A program made the translations under genes and the position numbers. 44,206 nt of DNA, taken from Rhodothermales bacterium (GTDB taxonomy: Bacteria > Bacteroidota > Rhodothermia > Rhodothermales > UBA10348). How positions within the stretch are numbered: position 1 is the first letter of the stretch; every line of letters begins with the position of its first letter. Where the stretch lies: positions 1 to 44,206 of the forward strand of contig JANJTM010000080.1 in NCBI GenBank assembly GCA_024711125.1, in the 5' to 3' direction. Shown here piece after piece: positions 1 through 9,418 of this stretch. The notes under the pieces were generated by a model, which had not been told where the DNA came from, ran no database searches, and saw nothing but the letters and a program-made list of their open reading frames with translations.

Positions 1-423
1 ATGGGCATCAAGGGCCGCGTCGCGTTCGAGGCGCCGGCGGCGAAAATCCTGATCACGGCGCACCGCGAACTCGAGAAGATCGTGCTCTCGAAGTGGCAGC
101 GGCACCACAAGGATCACCTGGGCGATTTCTACGGCATGCTGCTGCACGAAGGCCAGTATTTCGATCCGGTCATGCGCGACCTCGAGGCGCTGATGGATTC
201 GTCGCAGTCGGTCGTGACCGGGACGACCCGCGTGCGGCTCTTCAAGGGCTCCGTCGCGGTGCTCGGTTGCGAGTCGCCCTTCTCGATGTTCGACACCTCG
301 GTCGCGACGTACGGCGAGACGAATACGCTCTGGGACGGCCGGGACGCGCGCGGATTCGCCCGCATCGCGGCCGTGCACGCCCTGCTCGCCGACCGCGCCC
401 GCTCAAAGGGGGACTCGGCATGA
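1..423 (+). CDS. argG: Argininosuccinate synthase, C-terminal part (5' end outside window)
   Basis: ArgG joins citrulline and aspartate with ATP to give argininosuccinate, the penultimate step of arginine synthesis in the cytoplasm. Only the last 140 residues or so are present. They show the conserved C-terminal region of the family, with HRELE near residue 21, LHEGQYFDP near 48 and the SVATYGETNTLWD stretch near 100. The ATP-binding N-terminus must lie upstream of the window, so the ATG at base 1 is probably internal. The stop overlaps the argC start (ATGA), which points to translational coupling within an arginine operon. Identity is confident from the sequence and from the six arginine genes that follow. 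Confidence 0.93.
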   Translation: MGIKGRVAFEAPAAKILITAHRELEKIVLSKWQRHHKDHLGDFYGMLLHEGQYFDPVMRDLEALMDSSQSVVTGTTRVRLFKGSVAVLGCESPFSMFDTSVATYGETNTLWDGRDARGFARIAAVHALLADRARSKGDSA

Positions 424-1430
424 GCGCGCCCCTGCGCGTCGCCATCCTGCACGGGGCCGGGTATACCGGGGCGGAACTCGCGAAACTGCTGCTCGCGCAT
501 TCGACCTGCCGGCTGACCGCGGTCACGAGCCGCTCGTACGCGGGGCGTCCACTCTGGAACGCCCACGAATCGCTCCGGGGATCGACCGATCTCCTGTTCA
601 CGGACCCGTCGGAATTCGACGTGTCGACCGTCGACGCGGTGTTCGTCGCGGCGGAGCACGGCCAGGGAGCCGTGGTTGCTGCCGCGCTCGAGGCGGCCGG
701 CTGGTCGGGGTACCTCGTGGACCTGTCGGCCGATTTCCGCCTGCAGGACCCGCTGGCCTACCAGTCCCGGTACGGACAGACCCACCCGGCGCCCGAGCTC
801 CTGCCCTCGTTCGTCTACGGACTGGCCGAGGTCAAGGGCCCCTATCCGGCAGGGACACGGCTGATCGCAAACCCGGGGTGTTTTGCCACCGGACTCGCCC
901 TGTCGCTGCACCCGGTTTCCCGCGGCCTGAGCCCCGTGGACGCCGCGGTGACCGCGTTCACCGGGGCGTCGGGATCGGGCGTCAAGCCCTCGGCCACCAC
1001 GCATTTCGCCACGCGCGACGGCAACGTGCGCGCCTACCGCGTACTCCAGCACCAGCACCTGCCCGAGGTGCTGCAGGTGCTCGCGCCCGGCTCCCGGGTC
1101 GATTTCGTGCCCGTTTCCGGCCCGTGGACGCGCGGAATCTGGGGCACGGCGCACGTCCGGCTCGAACACGGCACGACCCTCGACACCGTCACGCACTGGT
1201 TCGAGTCGGCCTATGCGGGCCGCCGCTTGGTGCGTCTCACGCCCGGCGCGCTTCCCGAACTGCGCTGGAGCGTCAACACGCCGTTCTGCGACCTCGGGTG
1301 GATCGTGCAGGACGACCGCCTCGTGGTCGGATTCGCGCTCGACAACCTGCTCAAGGGCGCGGCCTCGCAGGCCGTGCAGAACCTCAACCTCCTGCGCGGT
1401 CGGCCCGAGACCGAGGGGCTGCTGCCCTGA
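420..1430 (+). CDS. argC: N-acetyl(acyl)-gamma-glutamyl-phosphate reductase
   Basis: ArgC reduces the acyl-glutamyl phosphate made by ArgB to the semialdehyde, using NADPH. The 336-residue protein has the usual length. It shows the nucleotide-binding loop GAGYTGAEL (residues 12-20) and the active-site motif NPGCFATG with the catalytic cysteine at 154. The start was chosen at 420 because it overlaps the argG stop and places the Rossmann motif at the normal distance from the N-terminus; a longer upstream extension in this frame would run inside argG. Whether the acyl group is acetyl or succinyl cannot be read from this gene. See the argF' entry. Confidence 0.95.
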   Translation: MSAPLRVAILHGAGYTGAELAKLLLAHSTCRLTAVTSRSYAGRPLWNAHESLRGSTDLLFTDPSEFDVSTVDAVFVAAEHGQGAVVAAALEAAGWSGYLVDLSADFRLQDPLAYQSRYGQTHPAPELLPSFVYGLAEVKGPYPAGTRLIANPGCFATGLALSLHPVSRGLSPVDAAVTAFTGASGSGVKPSATTHFATRDGNVRAYRVLQHQHLPEVLQVLAPGSRVDFVPVSGPWTRGIWGTAHVRLEHGTTLDTVTHWFESAYAGRRLVRLTPGALPELRWSVNTPFCDLGWIVQDDRLVVGFALDNLLKGAASQAVQNLNLLRGRPETEGLLP

Positions 1431-1540
1431 CGCGCGGTCACCGGACGACGCGCTGCCGCATCCGCGCGATCGCCGCCAGCGCCCCGCGAAGCAAGTAACC
1501 CGCGAAGCCGGCACCCTTTCCGCCCCCCGAAAGAACGCCC

Positions 1541-2707
1541 ATGGATACCCGCACCACGATCGAAATCGAAGACCGGTACCAGCTGACGACCTACAAGAAG
1601 CTTCCGATCGCCGTCGACCGCGGCGAGGGAGCCTGGGTGTGGGACGCCGACGGCCGCAGGTACCTGGACTACTACGGTGGGCATTGCGTCGCCCTGCTCG
1701 GGCATTCGCACCCGGGCGTGACGCGCGCGATCCAGCGGCAGGCCGGCGAGATGCTCTTCTACTCGAACTACGTGTACAGCCCGGTGCGCGCACGCGCCGC
1801 CGAACGGCTGTCGCGCCTCGCTCCGGAAGGGCTCGGAACCGTGTTTTTCTGCAATTCGGGCACCGAGGCGAACGAGACGGCGCTCAAGCTCGCGCGCAAG
1901 GCGACGGGCAAGCCGGTCGTCCTCTCGATGCGCGGGGGGTTCCACGGCCGCACGCTCGGCAGTCTCGCCGTGACGTGGGGTGACGGGTACCGGGGCGCGT
2001 ACGTCGACGCGCTCGGGCCGACCGAATTCGTTCCGTTCGGCGATGCCGAAGCGGCGGTCTCGGTGCTGGCGTCCCGCAACGACATCGCGGCGGTCATCCT
2101 GGAGCCGATCCAGTCGATGGCGGGCGTCTACGAGGCGCCCCCGGCCTATTTCGCGGCCCTGCGCGCGGCGTGCGACCGCTCGGGGGCCCTGCTGATCTAC
2201 GACGAGGTGCAGACGGGCGTCGGGCGCACGGGCACGTTTTCGATTTCGGAATCGCTCGGCGTCAAACCCGACCTGATTTCGCTGGCGAAGAGCCTCGGCA
2301 ACGGGGTACCGGTCGGTGCGGTACTCGTCTCGGACGCGATCGCGGCCGGTGTGAAAACGGGCGACCAGGGCACGACGTTCGGGGGCGGAATGCTCGCGAT
2401 GGCGGCCGTCGAGGCCGTGTTGACCGCGCTCGAGGAGGAGGGGCTCATGGCGCGTGCGCTCGAACTCGAGGCGGCCGTGCGCGAACGCGTGGGCGGGATG
2501 GTTCGCGGCGTGCGCGGACGCGGCGCGCTGCTTGGGCTCGAACTCGACCGCCCGGCCGGTCCCGTGCTGGATGCCCTGTTCGCCGAAGGCGTGATCGCGG
2601 GCAGCGCCGCCGACAAAGCGGTCGTGCGCATCATGCCTCCGCTCGTCTCGGAGCCCGAGACCGTCGACGTGTTCGCCGAAGCGCTTCGCAAGGCGCTGGC
2701 GGTGTAG
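1541..2707 (+). CDS. argD: Acetylornithine-type aminotransferase (class III, PLP)
   Basis: This class III aminotransferase converts the acylated glutamate semialdehyde to acylated ornithine with glutamate as amino donor. The 388-residue length fits ArgD. Visible landmarks are NSGTEAN (105-111), the cofactor-aspartate motif DEVQTGVGRTG (221-231) and the PLP-binding lysine K250 in LAKSLGNG. A 110-bp gap separates it from argC, but all neighbours run in the same direction and serve the same pathway. It could use N-succinyl rather than N-acetyl substrates. Related family members (AstC, GabT) are less likely given the position. Confidence 0.93.
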   Translation: MDTRTTIEIEDRYQLTTYKKLPIAVDRGEGAWVWDADGRRYLDYYGGHCVALLGHSHPGVTRAIQRQAGEMLFYSNYVYSPVRARAAERLSRLAPEGLGTVFFCNSGTEANETALKLARKATGKPVVLSMRGGFHGRTLGSLAVTWGDGYRGAYVDALGPTEFVPFGDAEAAVSVLASRNDIAAVILEPIQSMAGVYEAPPAYFAALRAACDRSGALLIYDEVQTGVGRTGTFSISESLGVKPDLISLAKSLGNGVPVGAVLVSDAIAAGVKTGDQGTTFGGGMLAMAAVEAVLTALEEEGLMARALELEAAVRERVGGMVRGVRGRGALLGLELDRPAGPVLDALFAEGVIAGSAADKAVVRIMPPLVSEPETVDVFAEALRKALAV

Positions 2708-2753
2708 ATTGCGGGGCGCGGGCAGCGCCCGTTCGACCGTTCCCCACCTTCCC

Positions 2754-3773
2754 ATGCGACACCTGATCGACTGGCACCTGCTCCCCGACGAGGTCTGGGA
2801 GGGGCGCATCGAAGCGGCCCTGCGCGCCGCGTCCGGTCCCCGGATGCATCCCGTGGCCGCCGGACGGGCCATCGCGCTCGTCTTCTTCAACTCCTCGCTG
2901 CGCACCCGCACCTCGATGGAGGTGGCGGCCGTGCGCCTCGGGGCCCACGCGACCCCCGTCACGCCGGGCCAAGGCACCTGGGGCTTCGCGTGGCAGGACG
3001 GGGTCGTGATGGGCGGAAGCGAGGCCGAGCACATCCACGAGGCCGTGGGCGTGCTCTCGCGCTACTACGACGCGATCGGCGTGCGGCTCTTCGCGTCGCT
3101 GACCGACCGCGAGGCCGACCGCGACGAGACGAAGCTGCACCGCTTCGTACGGGCGGCCGACGTGCCCGTTGTCAACCTGGAATCGGCCTTCTGGCACCCG
3201 TGCCAGGCACTCGCCGATGCGGCCACGATTACGGAGCGCTTCGGCGGCAACCCGGCCGGCAAGAAGTTCGTGCTGACGTGGGCGCACCATCCGAAGGCGC
3301 TTCCGCAGGCCGTTCCGAATTCGGCCCTGCTCGCGGCGGCCCGGTTAGGCATGCAGGTCACGATCGCCCGCCCCGAAGGGTACCAGCTCGATCCGTCGGT
3401 GATGGCCCATGCGCACGCCTATGCCGCCGCGCGCGGCACGACGATCGAGGAAACCGACGACCAGGCCGCGGCCTGCGACGGCGCCGACATCGTCTACGCC
3501 AAGTCGTGGGCCGGGGCGCTGGCCTACGAAGTGCCCGACGCCGAGGACGCGCTGCGCAAGTCGCTCGTGCATTGGCGGGTGACGCCCGACCGTATGGCCT
3601 CGACGCGCGAGGGCGCGTTCATGCACTGCCTGCCCGTGCGGCGCAACGTGGTGGTCGACGATGCGGTGCTCGATTCGCCCGCCGCGATCCACCTGCGCCA
3701 GGCCGAATACCGCTTGTATGCCCAGCAGGCCATCCTGACATGGATGTGGGACCTGCCCGACGCCGGCCGATGA
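2754..3773 (+). CDS. argF': N-acyl-L-ornithine carbamoyltransferase (AOTCase/SOTCase family)
   Basis: The enzyme transfers the carbamoyl group of carbamoyl phosphate to acylated ornithine, giving acylcitrulline. The 339-residue protein has the phosphate-binding motif SLRTRTS (48-54), HPCQ in the middle and the HCLPVRRN motif near the C-terminus, which mark the N-acetyl/N-succinylornithine branch rather than ordinary ArgF. By my alignment from memory, the residue equivalent to Glu92 of the Xanthomonas N-acetylornithine enzyme is Ala91 here (context SEAEHI). Published mutagenesis shows that loss of this glutamate favours N-succinylornithine, so a succinyl route is plausible. The ATG at 2754 was preferred over an upstream in-frame start that adds an unconserved leader. 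The stop overlaps argB by 4 bp. Confidence 0.9.
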   Translation: MRHLIDWHLLPDEVWEGRIEAALRAASGPRMHPVAAGRAIALVFFNSSLRTRTSMEVAAVRLGAHATPVTPGQGTWGFAWQDGVVMGGSEAEHIHEAVGVLSRYYDAIGVRLFASLTDREADRDETKLHRFVRAADVPVVNLESAFWHPCQALADAATITERFGGNPAGKKFVLTWAHHPKALPQAVPNSALLAAARLGMQVTIARPEGYQLDPSVMAHAHAYAAARGTTIEETDDQAAACDGADIVYAKSWAGALAYEVPDAEDALRKSLVHWRVTPDRMASTREGAFMHCLPVRRNVVVDDAVLDSPAAIHLRQAEYRLYAQQAILTWMWDLPDAGR

Positions 3774-4552
3774 CCGCGCCCGTCGTCGTCAAGATCGGGG
3801 GCGGGCTGCTCGACCTGCCCGATCGCGCGCCGTTCTGGGACGGCGTACGCACGCTCATGGCACGGGGGCCGGTCGTGCTCGTGCACGGCGGCGGTCCCCA
3901 GGCGACGGCGCTGGCCCGGCGACTGGGCCACGAGCCGCGCATCGTGCAGGGCCGCCGCGTCACGACCGACACCGATCTCGCGATCCTGCAGTGGACGGCG
4001 CGGGGCGAACTGTCTACGCAGCTCGTGCGCGAGGCCTTCGCGCGGGGCGTACGGGCCGTGGGACTCTCGGGCGTGGACGGCGGGCTGCTGCGCGTCGTGC
4101 GCCGTCCGCCCTGGACGGTTGACGGCGAAGCGGTCGATTTCGGATGGGTGGGGGACGTGCAGGGAGTCGACCGGACGCTGCTCGACACGTTGCTCCTGGC
4201 CGGATTCCTTCCGGTCGTCTCACCGCTGGGCGTGGATGCCGCCGGAAACGCCTACAACGTGAACGCCGACACGGTAGCGCGCTACGTGGCCGCGGCGATC
4301 GGGGCGTCGGATCTCCTGCTCGTCACCGAGACCGGGAGCCTGCGGCGCGGCACGGACGCCTCCGCGCCGCCCGTCGCGCACTGCGACGCCGCGCTGTTCG
4401 AGGCCGGCCTGGCCGGAGGATGGATCGGGGGCGGAATGCGCGTCAAGATCCAGGTAGCGCTCGACGCCGCCCGGGCGGGTATCGCGTCGGTTTGGGTGGT
4501 CGGCTACGACGATCTCGTGGAACGCACGCGGGCCACCCGCGTCACTGCCTGA
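3770..4552 (+). CDS. argB: N-acetyl(acyl)glutamate kinase
   Basis: ArgB phosphorylates the gamma-carboxylate of acylated glutamate. The 260-residue protein belongs to the amino-acid kinase fold. It has the N-terminal ATP-binding lysine in VVKIGGG (residues 6-12), the glycine loop HGGGPQ (39-44) and the substrate-binding NVNAD (163-167). The short length and lack of an extra N-terminal helix resemble arginine-insensitive ArgB forms; that inference about feedback is weak. It overlaps the argF' stop by 4 bp and is followed 19 bp later by the deacylase gene, so it is mid-operon. Confidence 0.94.
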   Translation: MTAPVVVKIGGGLLDLPDRAPFWDGVRTLMARGPVVLVHGGGPQATALARRLGHEPRIVQGRRVTTDTDLAILQWTARGELSTQLVREAFARGVRAVGLSGVDGGLLRVVRRPPWTVDGEAVDFGWVGDVQGVDRTLLDTLLLAGFLPVVSPLGVDAAGNAYNVNADTVARYVAAAIGASDLLLVTETGSLRRGTDASAPPVAHCDAALFEAGLAGGWIGGGMRVKIQVALDAARAGIASVWVVGYDDLVERTRATRVTA

Positions 4553-4571
4553 TTCTCCGTCGCCGCGCGCC

Positions 4572-5663
4572 ATGCCCCGCCTTCCGCACCCCGAACTGCG
4601 CCGCCCGCGGGTCACCGCGCTGCTCGAAGCCCTCGTGCGGTTCCCTTCGCTGAGCGGCGAGGAAGCCGACGTCGCGGGCTGGCTGGCGCGTTTCCTGCGC
4701 GAGGAAGGCCAGGAAGTCGGTCGCGTCGACGACAACGTGCATTTCTCGATCGGAAGCGGCCATCCGACCCTGCTGCTCGCGTCGCACCTCGACGTCGTGC
4801 CGGCCTCGGAAGGGCATCCGCACCCGCCGTTCACGCCGACCGTCGAGGGCGGTCGCATGTACGGGCGGGGAACGGTCGACGCCAAGGGCAGCGTGGCGGC
4901 CATGGCAACCGCCCTGCTCGAACTGGCGGACGAGGGTTGGGCGCCCCGCAAGGGTCGCGTGATCGCCGCCTTCACGGCCTGCGAGGAGCGCGGATGGCCC
5001 TACAACGGGCTGCAGGCGCTCCGTCCGCACCTCGAGCCGATCGACGCGGCGCTCGTGGGCGAGCCGACGTCGCTGCGGCCGGTGACCGCGCAGAAGGGCC
5101 TGCTGATCCTGCGCGTCGAGTCGTCCGGCCGTGCGGCGCACGCCGCGCGCGCGGCCCAGGGCGAAAACGCGATCCTCAAGGCCGCGCGCGACCTCGTGCG
5201 GCTCGAGGGGCACCGGCTGGACCGCGTGCACCCGCTGCTCGGCGAAACCACCGCGACCGTGACGACGATCGAGGGCGGAACGGCCCGCAACATGGTGCCC
5301 GACCGGTGCGCGTTCCACCTGGACGTGCGCACGACGCCCGCGTATACGCACGGCGAGCTGGTGCGGCACTTCGAGGAACTGTTCGAGAGCGCCGTGCACG
5401 TGCACAGCGACCGGCTCGTGCCCGTCGAGACCGCTGCCGACGAACGCGTCGTGCGCGCGTGCCGCGCGGCGACCGGGATCGGGGAAACGATCGGCTCGCC
5501 GACGCTCAGCGACTGGATCTTCCTGAAGGACCGGCCGGTCGTCAAGATCGGGCCGGGCGACAGCGAACTTTCGCACACGCCCGGCGAATCGATGCCGCTC
5601 GACGAGCTCGAGCGGGGCGTCGCCGTCTACCGCCGCATCATCGAGGAGTATTTCGCACCATGA
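4572..5663 (+). CDS. argE': M20 family deacylase, probable acylcitrulline deacylase
   Basis: A zinc-dependent M20 peptidase/deacylase of the ArgE/DapE group. In this operon its job should be to remove the acyl group from acylcitrulline, giving citrulline for ArgG. The 363-residue protein shows metal ligands in SHLDVVP (H72, D74) and GTVDAKG (D104), the catalytic/ligand pair E138-E139 in ACEERG, and the dimerisation-domain insertion in the middle. Position between argB and argH supports acylcitrulline rather than acylornithine or succinyl-diaminopimelate as substrate. The sequence alone does not separate an acetyl from a succinyl leaving group. Its stop overlaps the argH start (ATGA). Confidence 0.87.
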   Translation: MPRLPHPELRRPRVTALLEALVRFPSLSGEEADVAGWLARFLREEGQEVGRVDDNVHFSIGSGHPTLLLASHLDVVPASEGHPHPPFTPTVEGGRMYGRGTVDAKGSVAAMATALLELADEGWAPRKGRVIAAFTACEERGWPYNGLQALRPHLEPIDAALVGEPTSLRPVTAQKGLLILRVESSGRAAHAARAAQGENAILKAARDLVRLEGHRLDRVHPLLGETTATVTTIEGGTARNMVPDRCAFHLDVRTTPAYTHGELVRHFEELFESAVHVHSDRLVPVETAADERVVRACRAATGIGETIGSPTLSDWIFLKDRPVVKIGPGDSELSHTPGESMPLDELERGVAVYRRIIEEYFAP

Positions 5664-7009
5664 GCGCTTCGCAGGGGCCGATTTGGGACAAGGGCAAGCG
5701 CGCCGCGGACTGGGTCACGCGCTTCACGGTGGGCGACGACCCGCGGTGGGACACCCTGCTGCTTCCCTACGACTGCATCGCGTCCGAGGCCCACGCGTGG
5801 GGGCTCGCCGAGATCGGCGTCCTGACGCGCGAGGAGCACGCCGCGGTCGCGGCCGAGCTGACCCGCATCCGGGAGGCGCACGCGCGCGGCGAGGTCGTCG
5901 TCACGACGGCCGACGAGGACTGCCACACGGTGATCGAGCGCCTGCTCACCGAGGCACTCGGCGAAACCGGCCGCAAGATCCACGCAGGCCGCTCGCGCAA
6001 CGACCAGGTCCTGGTGGCGATTCGGCTTTTCCTCCGGGACCGCCTGGTCGCAGTCGGGAAGAAGGCCACCCGGCTCGGCGAATTGTTGTGCGCGCTCGCC
6101 AACGACGGAGAGGACGTCGTCATGCCGGGCTACACGCACATGCAGCGCGCCATGCCGTCCACCGTGGCGTTGTGGGCGCTCGGGTACGCGGAACTGTTGG
6201 CCGGCGACGTCACGACGGTCGGCGAAGCGGCCGTCCGCATCGACAAGAGTCCGCTCGGAAGCGCGGCCGGCTACGGGGTGCCGTACCTCGATCTTCCCCG
6301 CGAGGAAGTGGCCCGGCGACTCGGATTCCGCGACGTGCAGTGGCACGCGACGGCCGTGCAGCTTTCGCGCGGCAAGTTCGAGGCCCAGGTCGTGCACGCG
6401 CTCGTCCAGGTCGCGTCGACGATCAACCGGCTGGCGTCGGATCTCGTGCTGTTCTCCACGGCCGAGTTCGGGTTCGTGCACCTTCCCGAGGAGTACACGA
6501 CCGGAAGCTCGATCATGCCGCAGAAGCGCAATCCCGACGTGCTCGAACTGGCGCGCGCCGTTCTCCACCGCCTGGCGGCCGAGTGGCAGGTGCTGGTCAC
6601 GACGCCTGCGAACCTCATGTCGGGCTACCACCGCGACCTGCAGCCGACCAAGGCTGCCGTCATGGGATCGGTGCTGCTCGCCGAGGACCTCGTCGATGCC
6701 ATGGTCGCCATGCTGGGCGGCATCGAATTCGACGAGGCGCGGCTGCGCGCCGCAACGAGCGCCGAACTGTACGCGACGGCGGCGGCGTTACGGCGCGTGG
6801 CAGGCGGCGAGCCGTTCCGGGACGCCTACCGGGCCGCAGCAAGCGATCCGAAGGCCTGGACAGCCGAAGCGAAGCGCCCCGTGCACGAAACGTACCGCAC
6901 GCCGGGCGCGCCGGGACGCACCGATCCCGGGGCCGTGCTGACGCGCCTGAAGCGGGCCGCGGCCTGGACGGTTCCGCCCCCGGAACCCGAGCCGCCGCGA
7001 AAACGGTAG
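5660..7009 (+). CDS. argH: Argininosuccinate lyase
   Basis: ArgH splits argininosuccinate into arginine and fumarate, the last step of the pathway. The 449-residue length is normal. The fumarase/aspartase superfamily signature GSSIMPQKRNPD starts at residue 282, and the upstream HAGRSRNDQV and PGYTHMQRA blocks are also intact. It closes the arginine operon: the next gene is on the opposite strand only 15 bp away. The extreme C-terminus is proline-rich and basic and looks poorly conserved. No argR-like regulator or ARG box was recognised in the window; the operon promoter must lie upstream of base 1. Confidence 0.95.
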   Translation: MSASQGPIWDKGKRAADWVTRFTVGDDPRWDTLLLPYDCIASEAHAWGLAEIGVLTREEHAAVAAELTRIREAHARGEVVVTTADEDCHTVIERLLTEALGETGRKIHAGRSRNDQVLVAIRLFLRDRLVAVGKKATRLGELLCALANDGEDVVMPGYTHMQRAMPSTVALWALGYAELLAGDVTTVGEAAVRIDKSPLGSAAGYGVPYLDLPREEVARRLGFRDVQWHATAVQLSRGKFEAQVVHALVQVASTINRLASDLVLFSTAEFGFVHLPEEYTTGSSIMPQKRNPDVLELARAVLHRLAAEWQVLVTTPANLMSGYHRDLQPTKAAVMGSVLLAEDLVDAMVAMLGGIEFDEARLRAATSAELYATAAALRRVAGGEPFRDAYRAAASDPKAWTAEAKRPVHETYRTPGAPGRTDPGAVLTRLKRAAAWTVPPPEPEPPRKR

Positions 7010-7019
7010 CCGGCCGTTT
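7001..7019. terminator. Candidate bidirectional hairpin between convergent argH and DUF5916 gene
   Basis: Six-base arms AAACGG (7001-7006) and CCGTTT (7014-7019) flank a 7-nt loop containing the argH stop codon. A short T-rich run follows on each strand. The position between convergent stops suits a shared terminator, but the stem is short and only moderately stable. Confidence 0.35.
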
Positions 7020-7024
7020 CGTCG

Positions 7025-9418
7025 TCAGACCCGGAACAGGTAGCTGAGCTTCAGGAAGAAGCCGTCGTCGAGCCGGTCGAAGGACCGGAACCGGAACGAA
7101 TCCTGCTCCCGTACGGTCGACCCGTAGCCCAGGAAGAGCACCGTGCCGGGGGTCGGGCGGTAGGAGAGCAGCCAGTCGAAGCGCAGCCGGTTCGAGCGCA
7201 TGGCGCTGGTCCGGTGGAACGTGCCCGTTTCCGGATCGCGGATGAGGATCGGGTCGTCGGTGCGCGAGTTGTCGCGCAGCGCATCGACGAAATTCGCGTC
7301 GTACTGCGCGACGAGGCGCAGGAAGAGCGCGCGCGTCGCCTGGTACTCGAGCTTGAGCCGCGGGACGCGTCGAAGGCCCACGTTCGACTTGTCGTCGAAG
7401 CGGATGTACTGCTGGTGCTGGTAGGTGAACGCGACGCGCACCTGGTCGGTCGGCTGCCAGTTGGCTGTCAGGTTCGTCATGAAGATGTCGGCCGGCGCCC
7501 ACTCGAAGAAGTTCTCGTCGCGGCCGTAGATCAGGAAGACATTGCCCGAGAACGTCTTCCATCGGGGCGTCGTGATCGAGAAGTCGATGTCCTTGTTGGT
7601 GAACCGGTCGGTGCCGACGTAACGCACCGTGTCCACGGGCACCCCATTCTCGTGCAGCTCGACCCAGTAATCCTCGTACAGCTCGGGCGGGTACTTGAAC
7701 GACTCGTAGAGCAGCTGCCCGCCCACCTGCCAGCCTCCGCGCAGGTTCGAGTTGAAATTCAGGTGCCACTTTGCGTCGTTGGGCTCGGTCCCGCGCGTGA
7801 AGCGGTCGTAGTCCCAGGTGCCGTCGAGGTTCATCGACAGGGTTATCGACTCGAAGCGGGCCCCTTCCTCGCCGTAGAACGTGCGGCGCGGCTGGATCAG
7901 CGCGTGTACGATGCCGGCGCGCGTGATGAACCCGCTGCGCGCCCGGAACTTGCCGTGGATGCCCGAAACCAGGGCGCGGATGCCGTATTCCCGGCCGGAT
8001 GCCGAGAAATCGAGGTCCCAGAGCGGGGCGGAATACGTGTCCCCTCCGTCATTCGTGAACGAGCCGGCCGCCTGCCACTCGAGGGAATAGATCTTTCCGA
8101 AGACCAGGCGACCGTCGAGCGAGGCGACGCGGTTCCAGGTCGATCCCGCGTCGAGGTCGGTGTAGGTCAGGCCGAGGGTATTCTGTCCGCTGAGGTCACG
8201 CCGCACCCGCAGCACGTTGAACGTGCGCAGGGAGGCGTCGCCGAGGTCCGAAAAGCCGCACTGCAGGCCGGCGCAGTCCACGGCCGAGAGGAGCCCGACC
8301 GTGTGGTTTCCGATCTTGCCCGAGAGCTTCGCGGCGCCCACCGGGTTCGCGATGCGGCGGGTATAGATGAGCTGGCCGGGAGTCGAGAAGTTTTCGCTTC
8401 CGTCCAGGAAGAAGGGCCGCTTCTCGGGTACGAAGACCGCGTTGCGGGGATCGTACTGGATCTGGGCCACGTCGGCCTCGACCTGCGAGAAGTCGGGGTT
8501 GACGGTGGCGTTCAGCACGAGGTTGTTCGTGACGCCCCAGCGCACGTTGCCGCCGAATTCGGGGCTTCCGCCCGAGTACGTCCATCCTTCGCCGGGCGCC
8601 GCGCCGGGCCGCCCGGGCACGGACGAGGTCAGTTCGGGATTCAGGTCGAGCACGATGCCGCGACGGAGATCGGTGAGGCCTTCCAACCGTCCGCCCTGGG
8701 CGAGGAACGAGTTGTTGGCCTGCGATACCGGGGTCCAGGTGCTCTGCCATCCCGAGTGCTGTTCCTTTCGCAGCACGTTGAAGCCCCAGTCCTGGGTGGT
8801 CGAGGACTGGTACCGCAGGGATTTGAAGGGTACGGTGACCTCGACCTCGAAGCCGAAATCGGTCAGCCGACCTTTCGACTGGTACACGTAGTCCGGGTTG
8901 TAGTCGATGGCGTACGCCACGCCCGTCGAGCCGCCTCCGCCGAACCCGCCCGTCGCGCGCGGCGCGTCCTTCAGGATGCCGTCGGCCTGGGCGCCCAGCG
9001 GATTGACCCCGATCACCACCGCCTCTCGCTGGGCGTCGAACGGATCGAGCAGGATGAGCACGTAGTCGTCGTTCGCGATCTTGTCCCGGTCGGCGAGCGT
9101 CGCGCGTACCTCGCCGTGGGTTTCGAAGGCGCGGATGCCGAAGTGGATCGCCGTCGGGCCGTACCAGGCGTACACGTGGGTCGAATCGACGGCCGGCCGT
9201 CCGTCCACCGGGACGTATACCGAGAAGCCCGTGAGGAAGGCGGCCTGGCGCCAGACGTCTTCGTCGAGCACGCCGTCGACGAGGATTTCGGCCGGGACGC
9301 GCGGAATGCGCACCGAAGACGGCGCCGGATCGCCGGACCCGGGGTTCGCGGAATGGGCACGGGCGGGCAGGGCGGCGAGCGTGCCGAGCAGGACGGCCAG
9401 GCAGGCGGAACGGTGCAT
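7025..9418 (-). CDS. DUF5916 outer-membrane beta-barrel protein with N-terminal CBM9-like domain
   Basis: The 797-residue protein begins with a signal peptide (basic start, LAVLLGTLAALPARA). Residues of about 38-230 look like the CBM9-type sugar-binding fold seen at the start of this family (ILVDGVLDEDVWRQA; IHFGIRAFE). The remaining two thirds consist of alternating amphipathic strands with aromatic girdles and end in a strand with terminal LSYLFRV, the usual signal for outer-membrane barrel insertion. DUF5916 proteins are widespread in Bacteroidota-like and Gemmatimonadota genomes, and their substrate is unknown. It lies downstream of and co-directional with the response regulator, 92 bp apart, so regulation by that protein is possible but unproven. 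Confidence 0.82.
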   Translation of the reverse strand: MHRSACLAVLLGTLAALPARAHSANPGSGDPAPSSVRIPRVPAEILVDGVLDEDVWRQAAFLTGFSVYVPVDGRPAVDSTHVYAWYGPTAIHFGIRAFETHGEVRATLADRDKIANDDYVLILLDPFDAQREAVVIGVNPLGAQADGILKDAPRATGGFGGGGSTGVAYAIDYNPDYVYQSKGRLTDFGFEVEVTVPFKSLRYQSSTTQDWGFNVLRKEQHSGWQSTWTPVSQANNSFLAQGGRLEGLTDLRRGIVLDLNPELTSSVPGRPGAAPGEGWTYSGGSPEFGGNVRWGVTNNLVLNATVNPDFSQVEADVAQIQYDPRNAVFVPEKRPFFLDGSENFSTPGQLIYTRRIANPVGAAKLSGKIGNHTVGLLSAVDCAGLQCGFSDLGDASLRTFNVLRVRRDLSGQNTLGLTYTDLDAGSTWNRVASLDGRLVFGKIYSLEWQAAGSFTNDGGDTYSAPLWDLDFSASGREYGIRALVSGIHGKFRARSGFITRAGIVHALIQPRRTFYGEEGARFESITLSMNLDGTWDYDRFTRGTEPNDAKWHLNFNSNLRGGWQVGGQLLYESFKYPPELYEDYWVELHENGVPVDTVRYVGTDRFTNKDIDFSITTPRWKTFSGNVFLIYGRDENFFEWAPADIFMTNLTANWQPTDQVRVAFTYQHQQYIRFDDKSNVGLRRVPRLKLEYQATRALFLRLVAQYDANFVDALRDNSRTDDPILIRDPETGTFHRTSAMRSNRLRFDWLLSYRPTPGTVLFLGYGSTVREQDSFRFRSFDRLDDGFFLKLSYLFRV

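Noticed and set aside
129-1793. A 554-codon minus-strand open frame across argG, argC and argD
   Set aside because: It is antisense to three conserved enzymes and has no recognisable motif.
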